From positions 620,001 to 684,000 of the forward strand of contig NZ_JAGJEA010000002.1 of assembly GCF_018100805.1 (NCBI RefSeq): a DNA stretch of 64,000 bases. Direction: 5' to 3'. This DNA comes from Aquimarina sp. MMG016 (GTDB taxonomy: Bacteria > Bacteroidota > Bacteroidia > Flavobacteriales > Flavobacteriaceae). Position numbers and translations under genes: made by a program. Under the pieces are notes generated by a model. It saw only the letters and a program-made list of their open reading frames with translations. It had not been told where the DNA came from and made no database searches. Shown piece after piece: positions 18,233-26,454 of the stretch. Every line of letters starts with the position of its first letter. Position 1 is the first letter of the stretch.

Positions 18233-18901
18233 TTAAGATTTAGATATATATTTTTCACCTTTCTTAATAGTCCTTATTTCTTTACCCGGAACTCCATAAA
18301 CTAGCTTAAAATCATCAACATCATTCAATATCAGTGAACCAGCACCTATAATACTATGTTTGCCAATGGTAATACCCTGAATGATATTAGCTCCGAGGGA
18401 TATTGCCGAGCAAAAATTAATTTTCACATTTCCTCCTACAGTTACACCAGGAGCAATACTAGAAAAATCACTTAGCGTTCCATCATGTCCAAAACTGGAA
18501 TTAGTATTCAGGATACATCCTTCTCCAATTTCTGCCAATGTATTTATTTTTACTGAAGCCAATACTACTGTTCCTTTTCCAATTTTAGCACTAGGGCTTA
18601 TAATAGCCGATGGATGTATCACAGTTATAAATTCAAAATCAGGTGCTATTTCTTTGATCTTAGCTTGCATCAAACATCTTGTCCAATTATCCCCAATTGC
18701 AACAACTCCTTTACGAACATCTTTTTTTACCAAATCCTTTATTAGATCTTCAGTGCCTAGGATTTCATATCCTAGGATTTTCTGACCTTTAGGTTTAAAT
18801 GAATCAACAAGTCCATAAATCTGGTATTCTGCACCTATTTCTATACTTTCAATAATTACCTTGGCATGACCCGAGGCTCCGATAATGATAATTTTATCCA
18901 T
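18233..18901 (-). CDS. NeuD/PglD-family sugar acetyltransferase (copy 2)
   Basis: The protein has the PglD layout: MDKIIIIGASGHAKV at the start, GLVDSFKPKGQKILGYEILG, then a hexapeptide left-handed beta-helix. The segment SSFGHDGTLSDFSSIAPGVTVGG matches the PglD catalytic-histidine region better than copy 1 does, so this copy is the better candidate for acetylating UDP-4-amino-4,6-dideoxy-GlcNAc. I start it at the ATG 18901-18899, since family members begin right at the Rossmann strand; an in-frame ATG at 18922 would add seven residues. A minus-strand TAATTTTG (18988-18981) resembles a -7 box but has no well-placed TTG. Confidence 0.88.
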   Translation of the reverse strand: MDKIIIIGASGHAKVIIESIEIGAEYQIYGLVDSFKPKGQKILGYEILGTEDLIKDLVKKDVRKGVVAIGDNWTRCLMQAKIKEIAPDFEFITVIHPSAIISPSAKIGKGTVVLASVKINTLAEIGEGCILNTNSSFGHDGTLSDFSSIAPGVTVGGNVKINFCSAISLGANIIQGITIGKHSIIGAGSLILNDVDDFKLVYGVPGKEIRTIKKGEKYISKS

Positions 18902-19007
18902 TCTTTCTGATATTCTGTACATTGATTGACAGATAAAGAAATGAATACATTAATCAGTATACTATGATAAAAATCATTCGCAAAATTACAATTCTAACTA
19001 TCTAATC

Positions 19008-19253
19008 CTATTGTCCTAATTCAGAAGTTATAGTTTTAATCAAATCTCCTACATTGTTCATGTTCATTAAATCCATCAACTTGAATTTAATATTAAATGT
19101 CTTTTCTACTTCTGTAATAATCATCATATGCGTAACAGACTCCCATCCGTCCACATCATCAGCTGTAGTTTCGTCCGTAAGCTGAAAATTATTATGTTCT
19201 AAAACCGATACAAATGCTTCAGTTACTTTAGATAGTATTTCTTCTTTATTCAT
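19008..19253 (-). CDS. Acyl/aminoacyl carrier protein (module 1)
   Basis: The 81-residue acidic protein has the carrier-protein fold with the phosphopantetheine serine at Ser39 in GWESVTHMMI. It follows the adenylation gene by 9 bases and is clearly a paralogue of the 83-residue carrier at 37792-38043 (shared pattern ADDVDGWxSxxHMMIITxxE). It would carry the group activated by the adjacent ligase as a thioester. The downstream receiver is probably the GNAT-like protein encoded first in this mini-cluster (20783-21880), since no MBOAT gene adjoins this module. Confidence 0.9.
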   Translation of the reverse strand: MNKEEILSKVTEAFVSVLEHNNFQLTDETTADDVDGWESVTHMMIITEVEKTFNIKFKLMDLMNMNNVGDLIKTITSELGQ

Positions 19254-19262
19254 TTTGGTTGT

Positions 19263-20759
19263 TTAGTTAATATCAAAATATGTTTTTAATTCTTTTCTAT
19301 TGATCTTACCATTAATACTATGTGGAAACTCTTTTACAAATCTCACGTGCATTGGGATCATATAATCCGGCATTTTAGATTTCATATGCTCAAAGATTTC
19401 TGAAGTATCAAACTCATCAGACTCGATAGCCAAGCCTAACTCAGCGTTACCAAGATTATTGGTTATATCCAAAGCTACCATATTGACTTTCTTTTCTGAT
19501 TTAGCTTTGGCATGAAACTCTATTTCTGCTAATTCTACTCGATAGCCCCGTATCTTTACCTGAAAATCTGCTCTTCCAACATATAAATAATCTCCTTCTT
19601 CATCTTTTAGACAAAGATCTCCGGTTTTATAATACCTTATACTTTTGCTTTCTTCTACTCGAGTAAAAAAACTCTGAGCGTTTTTTTCAGGATTTCTCCA
19701 GTATCCCGGTGTAATCTGTGCTCCTCCTAAACATAATTCGCCTGTTACACCAACCGGAACCTCCTTGTTATTTTCATCTACTACAAGATATGATGTTCCC
19801 GCCTGTGGAGTACCAATGGCGATAATGCCATTATGATTTTTGGTATCTGTCTCTTTATGATATGGATAAAAACCACTGTATACAGTAAATTCAGTAGGTC
19901 CGTAATAATTAAAGATTTTACAATTCGGTAAACAATCACTCCACTCCTTTGCAATATCACTATGCAACGCTCCTCCTCCAAAACTACAATATCTTACATC
20001 CGGAGCATTTATTTCTGGGAAATACGGTCGTAAATAGTTTATAATTGATGGCACCATTGTAAGCACCGTAAGCTTTTGTTCTTTGATTAACTTAAAAATA
20101 TAGAAATACTTAATCGCTCCTTTCGGAATTGTATAAATACAAGAACCCGCCAACAACGGAAATAAATAGGTTACTACAGAAAAGTCAAATGTAAGTTCAA
20201 ACATTTGCAAGCATCTATCTGAAGGTACTAAATTAAAATCAGGTTCTTCATCAATAGCATAGATTAGTCCTTCTACATTATCAAATGTAATTGGGACACC
20301 TTTTGGCAACCCAGTAGTTCCTGAAGTAAATAAAATATAAGCTAATTGATCTCCAGAAAATTCCTTAGGCTTTAAATTGATCTCTGCTTCAGGCAAAGAC
20401 TTGGATGCTATAACTATGTGATCTTTATAAATAGATGTTTCTGAAGAATCAATTACATATTTGGTTTCTGTTAACTCAAAAACTTTTGTATTACGTTCTA
20501 TAGGAGCTATAGGATTAACCGGCACATATGCTTTTCCTTCTAACCAAAGTGCTATAATACTGGCATATGTCTGAATATCGTCATTTGTTACCAAACCGAT
20601 TAATTTTTCGGAATCATCAATAGTATTGACGATTGCTGACCTTATTTTAGAAATTTCTATAGCAAAATCTGCATAGGTATAAAAAACTCCATTGATACAC
20701 AATACATTATGATCAGCGTGTTTTTCTATGGATTCTTGTAGTCTTTTTACAAATTTCAT
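19263..20759 (-). CDS. DltA-like adenylation enzyme (module 1, variant pocket)
   Basis: The 498-residue AMP-forming ligase of the NRPS A-domain/DltA class would activate a carboxylic acid, probably an amino acid, and load it on the adjacent carrier. Motifs are FTSGTTGLPKGVP (144-156), FDFSVV with Asp192 (the residue that binds the alpha-amino group in A domains), YYGPTE, YKTGDL, GRADFQVKIRGYRVE and the A10 lysine Lys485 in INGKINRK. At the position where Bacillus DltA has its pocket Cys269 this enzyme has Gly261 (SFGGGAL), and Gly263 replaces a Glu. The paralogue at 38046-39533 keeps Cys and Glu there. A larger or different substrate is therefore inferred. Confidence 0.9.
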   Translation of the reverse strand: MKFVKRLQESIEKHADHNVLCINGVFYTYADFAIEISKIRSAIVNTIDDSEKLIGLVTNDDIQTYASIIALWLEGKAYVPVNPIAPIERNTKVFELTETKYVIDSSETSIYKDHIVIASKSLPEAEINLKPKEFSGDQLAYILFTSGTTGLPKGVPITFDNVEGLIYAIDEEPDFNLVPSDRCLQMFELTFDFSVVTYLFPLLAGSCIYTIPKGAIKYFYIFKLIKEQKLTVLTMVPSIINYLRPYFPEINAPDVRYCSFGGGALHSDIAKEWSDCLPNCKIFNYYGPTEFTVYSGFYPYHKETDTKNHNGIIAIGTPQAGTSYLVVDENNKEVPVGVTGELCLGGAQITPGYWRNPEKNAQSFFTRVEESKSIRYYKTGDLCLKDEEGDYLYVGRADFQVKIRGYRVELAEIEFHAKAKSEKKVNMVALDITNNLGNAELGLAIESDEFDTSEIFEHMKSKMPDYMIPMHVRFVKEFPHSINGKINRKELKTYFDIN

Positions 20760-20782
20760 TCTTTGATTAGTTGAATAGTTTT

Positions 20783-21880
20783 TTAGTAAAAATGGCCATC
20801 TCTATTTAGCATCTCCAAACTATCAAAATCTAATATAGTTTCGTTATGCGCTAGTCCTTTTTTCTCTACTTTATGTGTAAAGATTGTTTTATATCTCTTC
20901 GTAATATTATCCGATAGCTTAGTATCATCAGTAAATATAAACTTGGTACCCACTTTAGCAAAATTCTCCATTAAGGCATCCACACAAAGATCATAATCAT
21001 TCTGATCCTTTACTAGAAAGTATTTTACATTCAATTCATTAAAATTAATAATATAAGATATAAATCCGATAATTTTATTTTCTTTAATAACATTCAGATT
21101 ATGGATATGAATATTATTACTTATTCCTGTTTGTAAAGCTTTATAAGGGTGTTTCGTTGCGATTGGAGTTTGTGTATATTGACTATTATCAATCTGCCAG
21201 TTTACATATTCTTTGGTTTTATGAATCAAGTCATTTTTACATAAGGGTTCAATAAAATCCCAGGTTTCATTATCGATTTGATTAATATAATCGTACGAAA
21301 GTTCTTTTGTGTTTTTCTTAAATCTAGCAATATTCATCCATCTTACCATTGAATATACAACTGCATCTATTCTATCTAAAATAAATTTGAACGACTTCAA
21401 AAACTTAAATCTACCAATTAGCATAGAAGAGTCTAAACTAAAAAATATAGTGTGCCGTAATCTGGAAGCAACTACCTTAAAAGGTTGTTTTTCATAAAAT
21501 GTAGTAACATTTTCTGCATATGATTTAATTAATACCTGTTTGGCAGAAAGATTAACCGCTTCATTATAAATATAAGTACTTAAGACCGTATTTTTATAAC
21601 TTTTATGAACCCACCAGGATATCATCCAATATACTTTCTTTGGCATATTATCTTTAGCGTTAGCGAAGTCTGGAAACATAAAAATGAAAGAAATCATCTT
21701 ATCGTCTTCAAAACCTAAAACGCCACAATAATCATCATCCTGTATTCTAGTGTTAGAAACTAACCACAATGCCTTACCTTTTGGCATAGGTGATAATTCA
21801 TCTTTCCAATAAGTATTATTCTCAATAGCTTCGCTTAACATCTTCTTTGTTAAGCCAATTACTTGTAGATTTTTGCCCAT
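20783..21880 (-). CDS. GNAT-like transferase tied to adenylation/carrier module 1
   Basis: I do not recognise a named family for this 365-residue soluble protein. The N-terminal half has GNAT-like features: an open strand pair (ALWLVSN, CGVLGFEDDKMISFIFMFPDF), then a helix after WISWWVH-type residues, and ENVTTFYEKQPFKVVASRLRHTI, which resembles the GNAT end segment N..FYEKxGF. A second, weaker alpha/beta unit follows (KENKIIGFISYIINF). It lies 23 bases upstream of the ligase gene, so transferase, ligase and carrier form a transcriptional triplet. Its most likely job is to move the carrier-bound group onto an amino sugar. This is an inference from context. Confidence 0.6.
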   Translation of the reverse strand: MGKNLQVIGLTKKMLSEAIENNTYWKDELSPMPKGKALWLVSNTRIQDDDYCGVLGFEDDKMISFIFMFPDFANAKDNMPKKVYWMISWWVHKSYKNTVLSTYIYNEAVNLSAKQVLIKSYAENVTTFYEKQPFKVVASRLRHTIFFSLDSSMLIGRFKFLKSFKFILDRIDAVVYSMVRWMNIARFKKNTKELSYDYINQIDNETWDFIEPLCKNDLIHKTKEYVNWQIDNSQYTQTPIATKHPYKALQTGISNNIHIHNLNVIKENKIIGFISYIINFNELNVKYFLVKDQNDYDLCVDALMENFAKVGTKFIFTDDTKLSDNITKRYKTIFTHKVEKKGLAHNETILDFDSLEMLNRDGHFY

Positions 21881-21895
21881 TTATTACTACACAAA

Positions 21896-22501
21896 CTAAT
21901 TATTACCGTTAAAATATTCAGAAGTTTGGTCTTCTGAAAGATTAACATCATCCTTTTTCACAACTTTTTTAAGAGTTAAACCAATTATTTTTAGGTCTAA
22001 CAAAAAATTATAATTTTCTACATACCAAACATCATATTCGAACTTCTTTTTCCAGCTAATAGAATTTCTACCATTAACCTGAGCCCAACCGGTTATTCCC
22101 GGTCTTACATTATGACGTTTTTTTTGGGTGTTATTATAAATGGGGAGGTATTCTATGATCAATGGTCTTGGTCCAATCAATGACATTTCACCTTTGAGAA
22201 CATTAATCAATTGGGGAATTTCATCTAAAGATGTTTTTCTTATAATATTTCCAATTTTTGTAAATCTTTCGTTATCTGGTAACAAGTTTCCATGCTCGTC
22301 TTTTTTATCGTTCATGGTCTTGAATTTTACAATACTAAAAATCTTTTCATTCTTACCTGGCCGTCTTTGAATAAAGAAAGGTTTTCCTACATTAGCAATT
22401 GCCAGAAAAACAATCAGAAATAGTAATAGTGGCGAAACTAAAATCAACACCACAAATGAAACCACAATATCTAAGCTCCTCTTGATAAAAAATTTATACA
22501 C
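21896..22501 (-). CDS. PglC-like initiating sugar phosphate transferase (copy 2)
   Basis: The 201-residue protein is exactly the same length as copy 1 and aligns without gaps: N-terminal re-entrant helix, RRPGKNE (46-52), Asp93-Glu94 in SLDEIPQLIN, EMSLIGPRPLI and PGITGWAQVNGRNSISW. Both copies keep all visible catalytic residues, so neither looks dead. Two initiating enzymes of the same class in one locus suggest either two primer sugars, two polymers, or redundancy. The gene lies between a CapK-like ligase (18 bases upstream) and the GNAT-like gene (15 bases downstream). Confidence 0.93.
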   Translation of the reverse strand: MYKFFIKRSLDIVVSFVVLILVSPLLLFLIVFLAIANVGKPFFIQRRPGKNEKIFSIVKFKTMNDKKDEHGNLLPDNERFTKIGNIIRKTSLDEIPQLINVLKGEMSLIGPRPLIIEYLPIYNNTQKKRHNVRPGITGWAQVNGRNSISWKKKFEYDVWYVENYNFLLDLKIIGLTLKKVVKKDDVNLSEDQTSEYFNGNN

Positions 22502-22519
22502 AACTCGTAAAATTACTAA

Positions 22520-23824
22520 TTATGAGTTTATCATTTGGTTAACCATAACCCTTCGTTTTCCGGACGCAAGTAACGGAATTTCATCCACATATTCTACAGT
22601 AATTATAGCATCTTCGCCCAAATACACTTTAAATTCGTTAAGCAGCTCATCTTCCTTATAAAATTCCCGTTCAGAATTTAGTTTTACCAGATATTTTCCC
22701 TGTGATTCTTGAATAAGTTGGCATTGTCTTAACTCTGGATACTTATTAACCAATAACACTATATTTATATTGACCACCTCCCCTTTAGTATTATAGATCT
22801 GATCAATTTTTCTACCTCTTACTTCCAGCAACACTGCTTTGGAATCAACAACTCCTTTGATTCCTATATCACCTGTATCATATCTAATCATTGGCATGCT
22901 ATAATTAAATAAATCTGTAATTACTATTCTTCCCGGTTTACCATCTTCTACCTGGTTATCAGAATCCACTTCTAAAATCTCCACCACATAACTAGCATCG
23001 TTGATGATAAAATATTTTTTATTACCCAAAGGTTGCTGAGCAATAATACCATTTTCTACATTAGAATATCTAGAAACTACTTCGGTATTAAAATATTTAT
23101 ATATACTCTCCTTTGTATAGGTATTAAGACTTTCGGAAATTGCAATAACAGATTTTAGGTTATTAGGTATAGTAGAAGATTCTTTTTGATCTAAATAGGT
23201 ACAAATATCTTCGTAAGCAGAGGCATACCCTAGCCAGCTATTAGAATACTTGCTACTAGAAAGATCTTGAATTATACTTTCAATTTTACCTTTGGCTTTT
23301 AACTCAAAAACATCCACAGGAACTATATTCTGAAGTAAACGAGTTATCTTTCCTTTTTGCTCAAAAGCATTCCAAAGTCTAAAAAAAGTTAATCTATACC
23401 CTATCCGAAATCCTGCTTTCTCTGAAAAATATATAGTATCAACCATATTTCTAATTCGTTTACCACCATTTTGGTATATTTTAAATGGTGTGCCGGTGGA
23501 GCCACTAGTGCTGACAGTAAACTTAGGTAACTCAATAAAATCTTTTGATTGAAAACCATCAAAATGACTTCTAATAACATTCTTATTAATTACAGGAAAA
23601 TCCTCTAAAGAATTGTATTCGGAATATTGCTTATAAAATTCTGTAGAATTTATAGCATGTTCTAAGATATTTTGAAGATGTTGCTTTTTGCTATGAATTG
23701 ATTCAGGAGAATTAGGATTCTCAATTATAGATTTAATATTATTATAGTGACTCCTTTTCTTTCCTCCCTTCAATAGATCTATACACCAAAATGCTTTATT
23801 TCGTATTAACTCTGTTAGTCTCAT
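22520..23824 (-). CDS. CapK/PaaK-like adenylate-forming protein (copy 1)
   Basis: The 434-residue protein belongs to the phenylacetate-CoA ligase-like CapK group found in capsule loci. The phosphate-binding loop reads STSGSTGTPFKIY, followed by SRYSNVENGIIAQQ (A5-like), MIRYDTGDIG and RGRKIDQIYNTKGEVV (the hinge and C-terminal subdomain) and GKRRVMVN near the end. The group is common beside glycosyltransferases but its reaction in capsule synthesis is not established; acyl-CoA formation or acyl transfer to sugars is assumed. It is 12 bases downstream of the ATP-grasp gene. A second member is at 30846-32249. Confidence 0.85.
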   Translation of the reverse strand: MRLTELIRNKAFWCIDLLKGGKKRSHYNNIKSIIENPNSPESIHSKKQHLQNILEHAINSTEFYKQYSEYNSLEDFPVINKNVIRSHFDGFQSKDFIELPKFTVSTSGSTGTPFKIYQNGGKRIRNMVDTIYFSEKAGFRIGYRLTFFRLWNAFEQKGKITRLLQNIVPVDVFELKAKGKIESIIQDLSSSKYSNSWLGYASAYEDICTYLDQKESSTIPNNLKSVIAISESLNTYTKESIYKYFNTEVVSRYSNVENGIIAQQPLGNKKYFIINDASYVVEILEVDSDNQVEDGKPGRIVITDLFNYSMPMIRYDTGDIGIKGVVDSKAVLLEVRGRKIDQIYNTKGEVVNINIVLLVNKYPELRQCQLIQESQGKYLVKLNSEREFYKEDELLNEFKVYLGEDAIITVEYVDEIPLLASGKRRVMVNQMINS

Positions 23825-23836
23825 AATTGTTCAACA

Positions 23837-24886
23837 TTAAGCTTCCTGCATTATCTCTTTAAACATAGGATGTTTTAGATAACCTCCATAAGCAATATCA
23901 GGTGTTACAAAAGAATTATTATCATTTCCTTCTATAATTAACGGCCCATCCTTACTTATAGCAATATCCCAACCAATTATACGGTCAGGAATTAAGGATA
24001 CTGCTTTTCTAATCAATTCACAAGATTCTGTAAAGTATGGTATTTTATAACCTTCAAAAACTATTCCTGTATCCGGGTGAGCGTCTAAACGTTCTCCTCC
24101 GTATTTCATAAGTTGATGGCTACATCCTATTAGAGTTCCTTTTTCCATATTTACGGAAAGATAGAATCCTCCTGCACTGCCATTATCAATAAAACTTCCG
24201 CCTTGTCCAAACCTCATAAATGCCGATAAGATATGTATATTTTTATTTTTATCTATATAGGTATCAAAACGTATGGTATTAATACTATCCGCATAAATTG
24301 TATTTATAAGATCATGCTGCTTTACAACTTCTTGAAAGATATAATCACCGGTTAGAATACTATCGCCATATGAATCGATATCACTCTTTAGTGTTTGATG
24401 AGTAATAAGATAACATCCCGTACCTCCCATCTCGGCAATAGCTTTTATAAAAACCTCTGTGCTATTGTTTATCGTAAAAAGATCATTGAAGTATTTGTAA
24501 AGTTCATTTTTATCAGAAATTGAATAATTTTTATTCTTTAAGAAAAAGTTATTTCCAAGATTATAACCTATCATAGACGGAACCGGCATATTATTCTTTT
24601 CCATAAATAATGCAAAAGCCAGTTTGTTTCTTAATAAGGAGCTATATTGATAATGATGTAAATTCTTAGAAAGAGTAATTTTATCCACTTCAGCACTACT
24701 TAAATAATCTTTATAGTTTCTAACATCTTTGCGGTATAGAAACTTTCCAAAATAAAAATATGGAAGTTCTTTTTTAACTATCCAAAACATTATTGCTTCC
24801 CAAAGTATGATAAGGAGCCCTTTTCGTTCTTTATCCTTCAGAAGAACTAAAAGTCTTTTTCTTAATAAAACTAGTTTCTGCTTCAT
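23837..24886 (-). CDS. Sugar-transfer-associated ATP-grasp protein
   Basis: The 349-residue protein has the ATP-grasp fold of the capsule-linked ATPgrasp_ST family: FIKAIAEMGGTGCYLI (ATP lid region), TIRFDTYIDKNKNIHI, FMRFGQGGSFIDNGSAGGF and the metal-binding end GWDIAIS then IIEGNDNNSF. ATP-grasp enzymes join a carboxylate to an amine through an acyl phosphate, so an amide link between a sugar acid or amino sugar and an amino acid is one option. No transmembrane helix is evident apart from a moderately hydrophobic N-terminus. It sits between a glycosyltransferase and a CapK-like ligase in the same transcript. Family call good; substrate unknown. Confidence 0.85.
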   Translation of the reverse strand: MKQKLVLLRKRLLVLLKDKERKGLLIILWEAIMFWIVKKELPYFYFGKFLYRKDVRNYKDYLSSAEVDKITLSKNLHHYQYSSLLRNKLAFALFMEKNNMPVPSMIGYNLGNNFFLKNKNYSISDKNELYKYFNDLFTINNSTEVFIKAIAEMGGTGCYLITHQTLKSDIDSYGDSILTGDYIFQEVVKQHDLINTIYADSINTIRFDTYIDKNKNIHILSAFMRFGQGGSFIDNGSAGGFYLSVNMEKGTLIGCSHQLMKYGGERLDAHPDTGIVFEGYKIPYFTESCELIRKAVSLIPDRIIGWDIAISKDGPLIIEGNDNNSFVTPDIAYGGYLKHPMFKEIMQEA

Positions 24887-24921
24887 AGTATAAGGGGGTA
24901 AAAACAGAATTTTATATATTT

Positions 24922-26073
24922 TTAATTAAGCAGTGATTTATATTCTTTCAATATTTGCTCCCAAACATATACTCTTTCATATCTAGTGGTAATAGATTCT
25001 CTGGCATTATTGGAAATATCGTTTCTTAGTTTATCATCTGCAACTAACTTTTTCACACTAATATATAGAGCTTCAGCATCTTCCACCGGGATGATCAAAC
25101 CATTATTACCTTCGGTTATAATTTCATTACAGCCATTAATATCTGTAACAACACTGGCCAGCCCCATAGCTGCAGACTGCATTACTACATTAGGAAACCC
25201 TTCTCTATAGCTCGGAAAGGCTAAAATATCTGATATAGCAAAATAAGGTCGAACATCATTCTGCCAACCTACAAATATAATACTAGGATTTGTATTTATT
25301 TCATCTTCAGTCTCAGGTAATAAAGGATCCAGATCTTTTTCATAAGTCCCCACTAATAAAAGTTTACAATCCGTATGTTCTTTACTTAATCGCTTAAAGG
25401 CAAGAATTAATTCATTAATTCCTTTGTCTTTTACCAATCGACCTACAAAAACAATAACCTTGTCATTAGGAGTTATCTCTAATTCATTACGAAGCTTTAG
25501 ATTATCCTCCTCTGAATATAATGCAGGATCAAAAAATGATGTGTCTATACCATTAGAGCTACCATTTGCAAGAACCTTGAGTTTACTTGGTTTTGTGTAT
25601 TTATTTTGAATTATGATATCATTCAGCCCAAATGAATTTGGATAAATCATGGTAGCACAGCCATAGGTTAGTTTTTCTACCGCATCTAATAATTTTCTTT
25701 TAGACCCTTTAGCTACAAGTAAAGGTAAACCAGCAATGGTATGCAAACGATGTGGCACTCCGGCTAATTTTGCTGCCATCATAGAAAGTGTTCCAGCTTT
25801 AGGTGTATGACTATGAACAATATCCGGTTTTTCTTTTTTAAAAAGTTTATAAAGTTTATAAACTGCCTTTAAATCTTGTACCGGAGTAATTTTTCGGGTC
25901 ATTTCTATTGGAATAACTTCAATCCCTTCTTTTTTTCCTACTTCTTCAAGACGTCCTTCTCCAGTACTAGAAACTCCTATAACTTGATAATGTTGAGACA
26001 TAAACTTCAACTGCCCTTGTAGTAATCCTCCTAATGATCTAGGTACTGTTGTAACTCTAATGATTTTACCCAT
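24922..26073 (-). CDS. GT4 glycosyltransferase, PglA-like
   Basis: The 383-residue GT-B enzyme has the early motif GGLLQGQLKFM, PDIVHSHTPKAGTLSMMAAKLAG, an N-linker, IVFVGRLVKDKGINELI and the EX7E site in FPSYREGFPNVVMQSAAMG. The HSHTPKAGTLS start region is typical of PglA/WbpY-like enzymes that add the second sugar to an undecaprenyl-linked bacillosamine-type primer. This makes it a good candidate for the first chain-extending step. It is the first gene of the block 26073-13027; a minus-strand TATATTTG (26130-26123) resembles a -7 box about 50 bases upstream. Confidence 0.9.
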   Translation of the reverse strand: MGKIIRVTTVPRSLGGLLQGQLKFMSQHYQVIGVSSTGEGRLEEVGKKEGIEVIPIEMTRKITPVQDLKAVYKLYKLFKKEKPDIVHSHTPKAGTLSMMAAKLAGVPHRLHTIAGLPLLVAKGSKRKLLDAVEKLTYGCATMIYPNSFGLNDIIIQNKYTKPSKLKVLANGSSNGIDTSFFDPALYSEEDNLKLRNELEITPNDKVIVFVGRLVKDKGINELILAFKRLSKEHTDCKLLLVGTYEKDLDPLLPETEDEINTNPSIIFVGWQNDVRPYFAISDILAFPSYREGFPNVVMQSAAMGLASVVTDINGCNEIITEGNNGLIIPVEDAEALYISVKKLVADDKLRNDISNNARESITTRYERVYVWEQILKEYKSLLN

Positions 26074-26454
26074 GCTTAAGCTATAATAAAAGATGTGTGT
26101 TTTCTTTCTTTTTTTCCGAGTACAAATATATATATAACATCCTCTTTTAATGTTTTATTCATGTTTTTCTTACACATAATACTTTTTAATTATCTATTTT
26201 TAGACATTCTTTTAAAGAAAAACGAATCATAAGAATAAAAATCGTTAAACAGAATATGAATTTTTATGGTAATCCCGTAATTCACTAACAACTAAAGCAT
26301 AAAACTTTACAATTAACATATATTTAACATAATTTTATCGATGTAATACACAATAATATCGATGAAATTCAGTTTATTTGTAACCAAATATAAAAACAAC
26401 GTATGGCATAACACTACTTCAGACTAAATTTTATAACCAAATTTTTAGAAAGCC
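26074..26454. other. Divergent AT-rich intergenic region
   Basis: This 381-base region separates the PglA-like gene (minus) from the beta-helix lipoprotein gene (plus). On the minus strand TATATTTG (26130-26123) fits the -7 consensus, but no TTG lies 17-23 bases further up. On the plus strand the nearest match is TTTATTTG at 26372-26379, one base off consensus. The clearest structure is a direct repeat at 26336-26364. No ORF is apparent. Confidence 0.5.
26336..26364. repeat. Direct repeat TATCGATG with 21-base period
   Basis: TATCGATG occurs at 26336-26343 and again at 26357-26364, so equivalent bases are 21 apart, about two helical turns. Each copy contains the palindrome ATCGAT. It lies about 90-120 bases before the beta-helix gene, a plausible place for an activator or repressor bound as a side-by-side dimer. 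Confidence 0.55.

Noticed and set aside
18981-18988. TAATTTTG on the minus strand before the second PglD-like gene as an internal promoter
   Set aside because: It fits the -7 consensus but no TTG lies 17-23 bases upstream, and an 8-base AT-rich match is expected by chance. It is mentioned only as a weak possibility.
24986-25210. Open reading frame of 74 codons on the plus strand inside the PglA-like gene
   Set aside because: It lies wholly inside a clear GT4 coding sequence with conserved motifs on the minus strand and has no recognisable protein features. The same applies to the other short antisense frames, for example 7404-7622, 18381-18785, 27328-27645 and 57421-57729.
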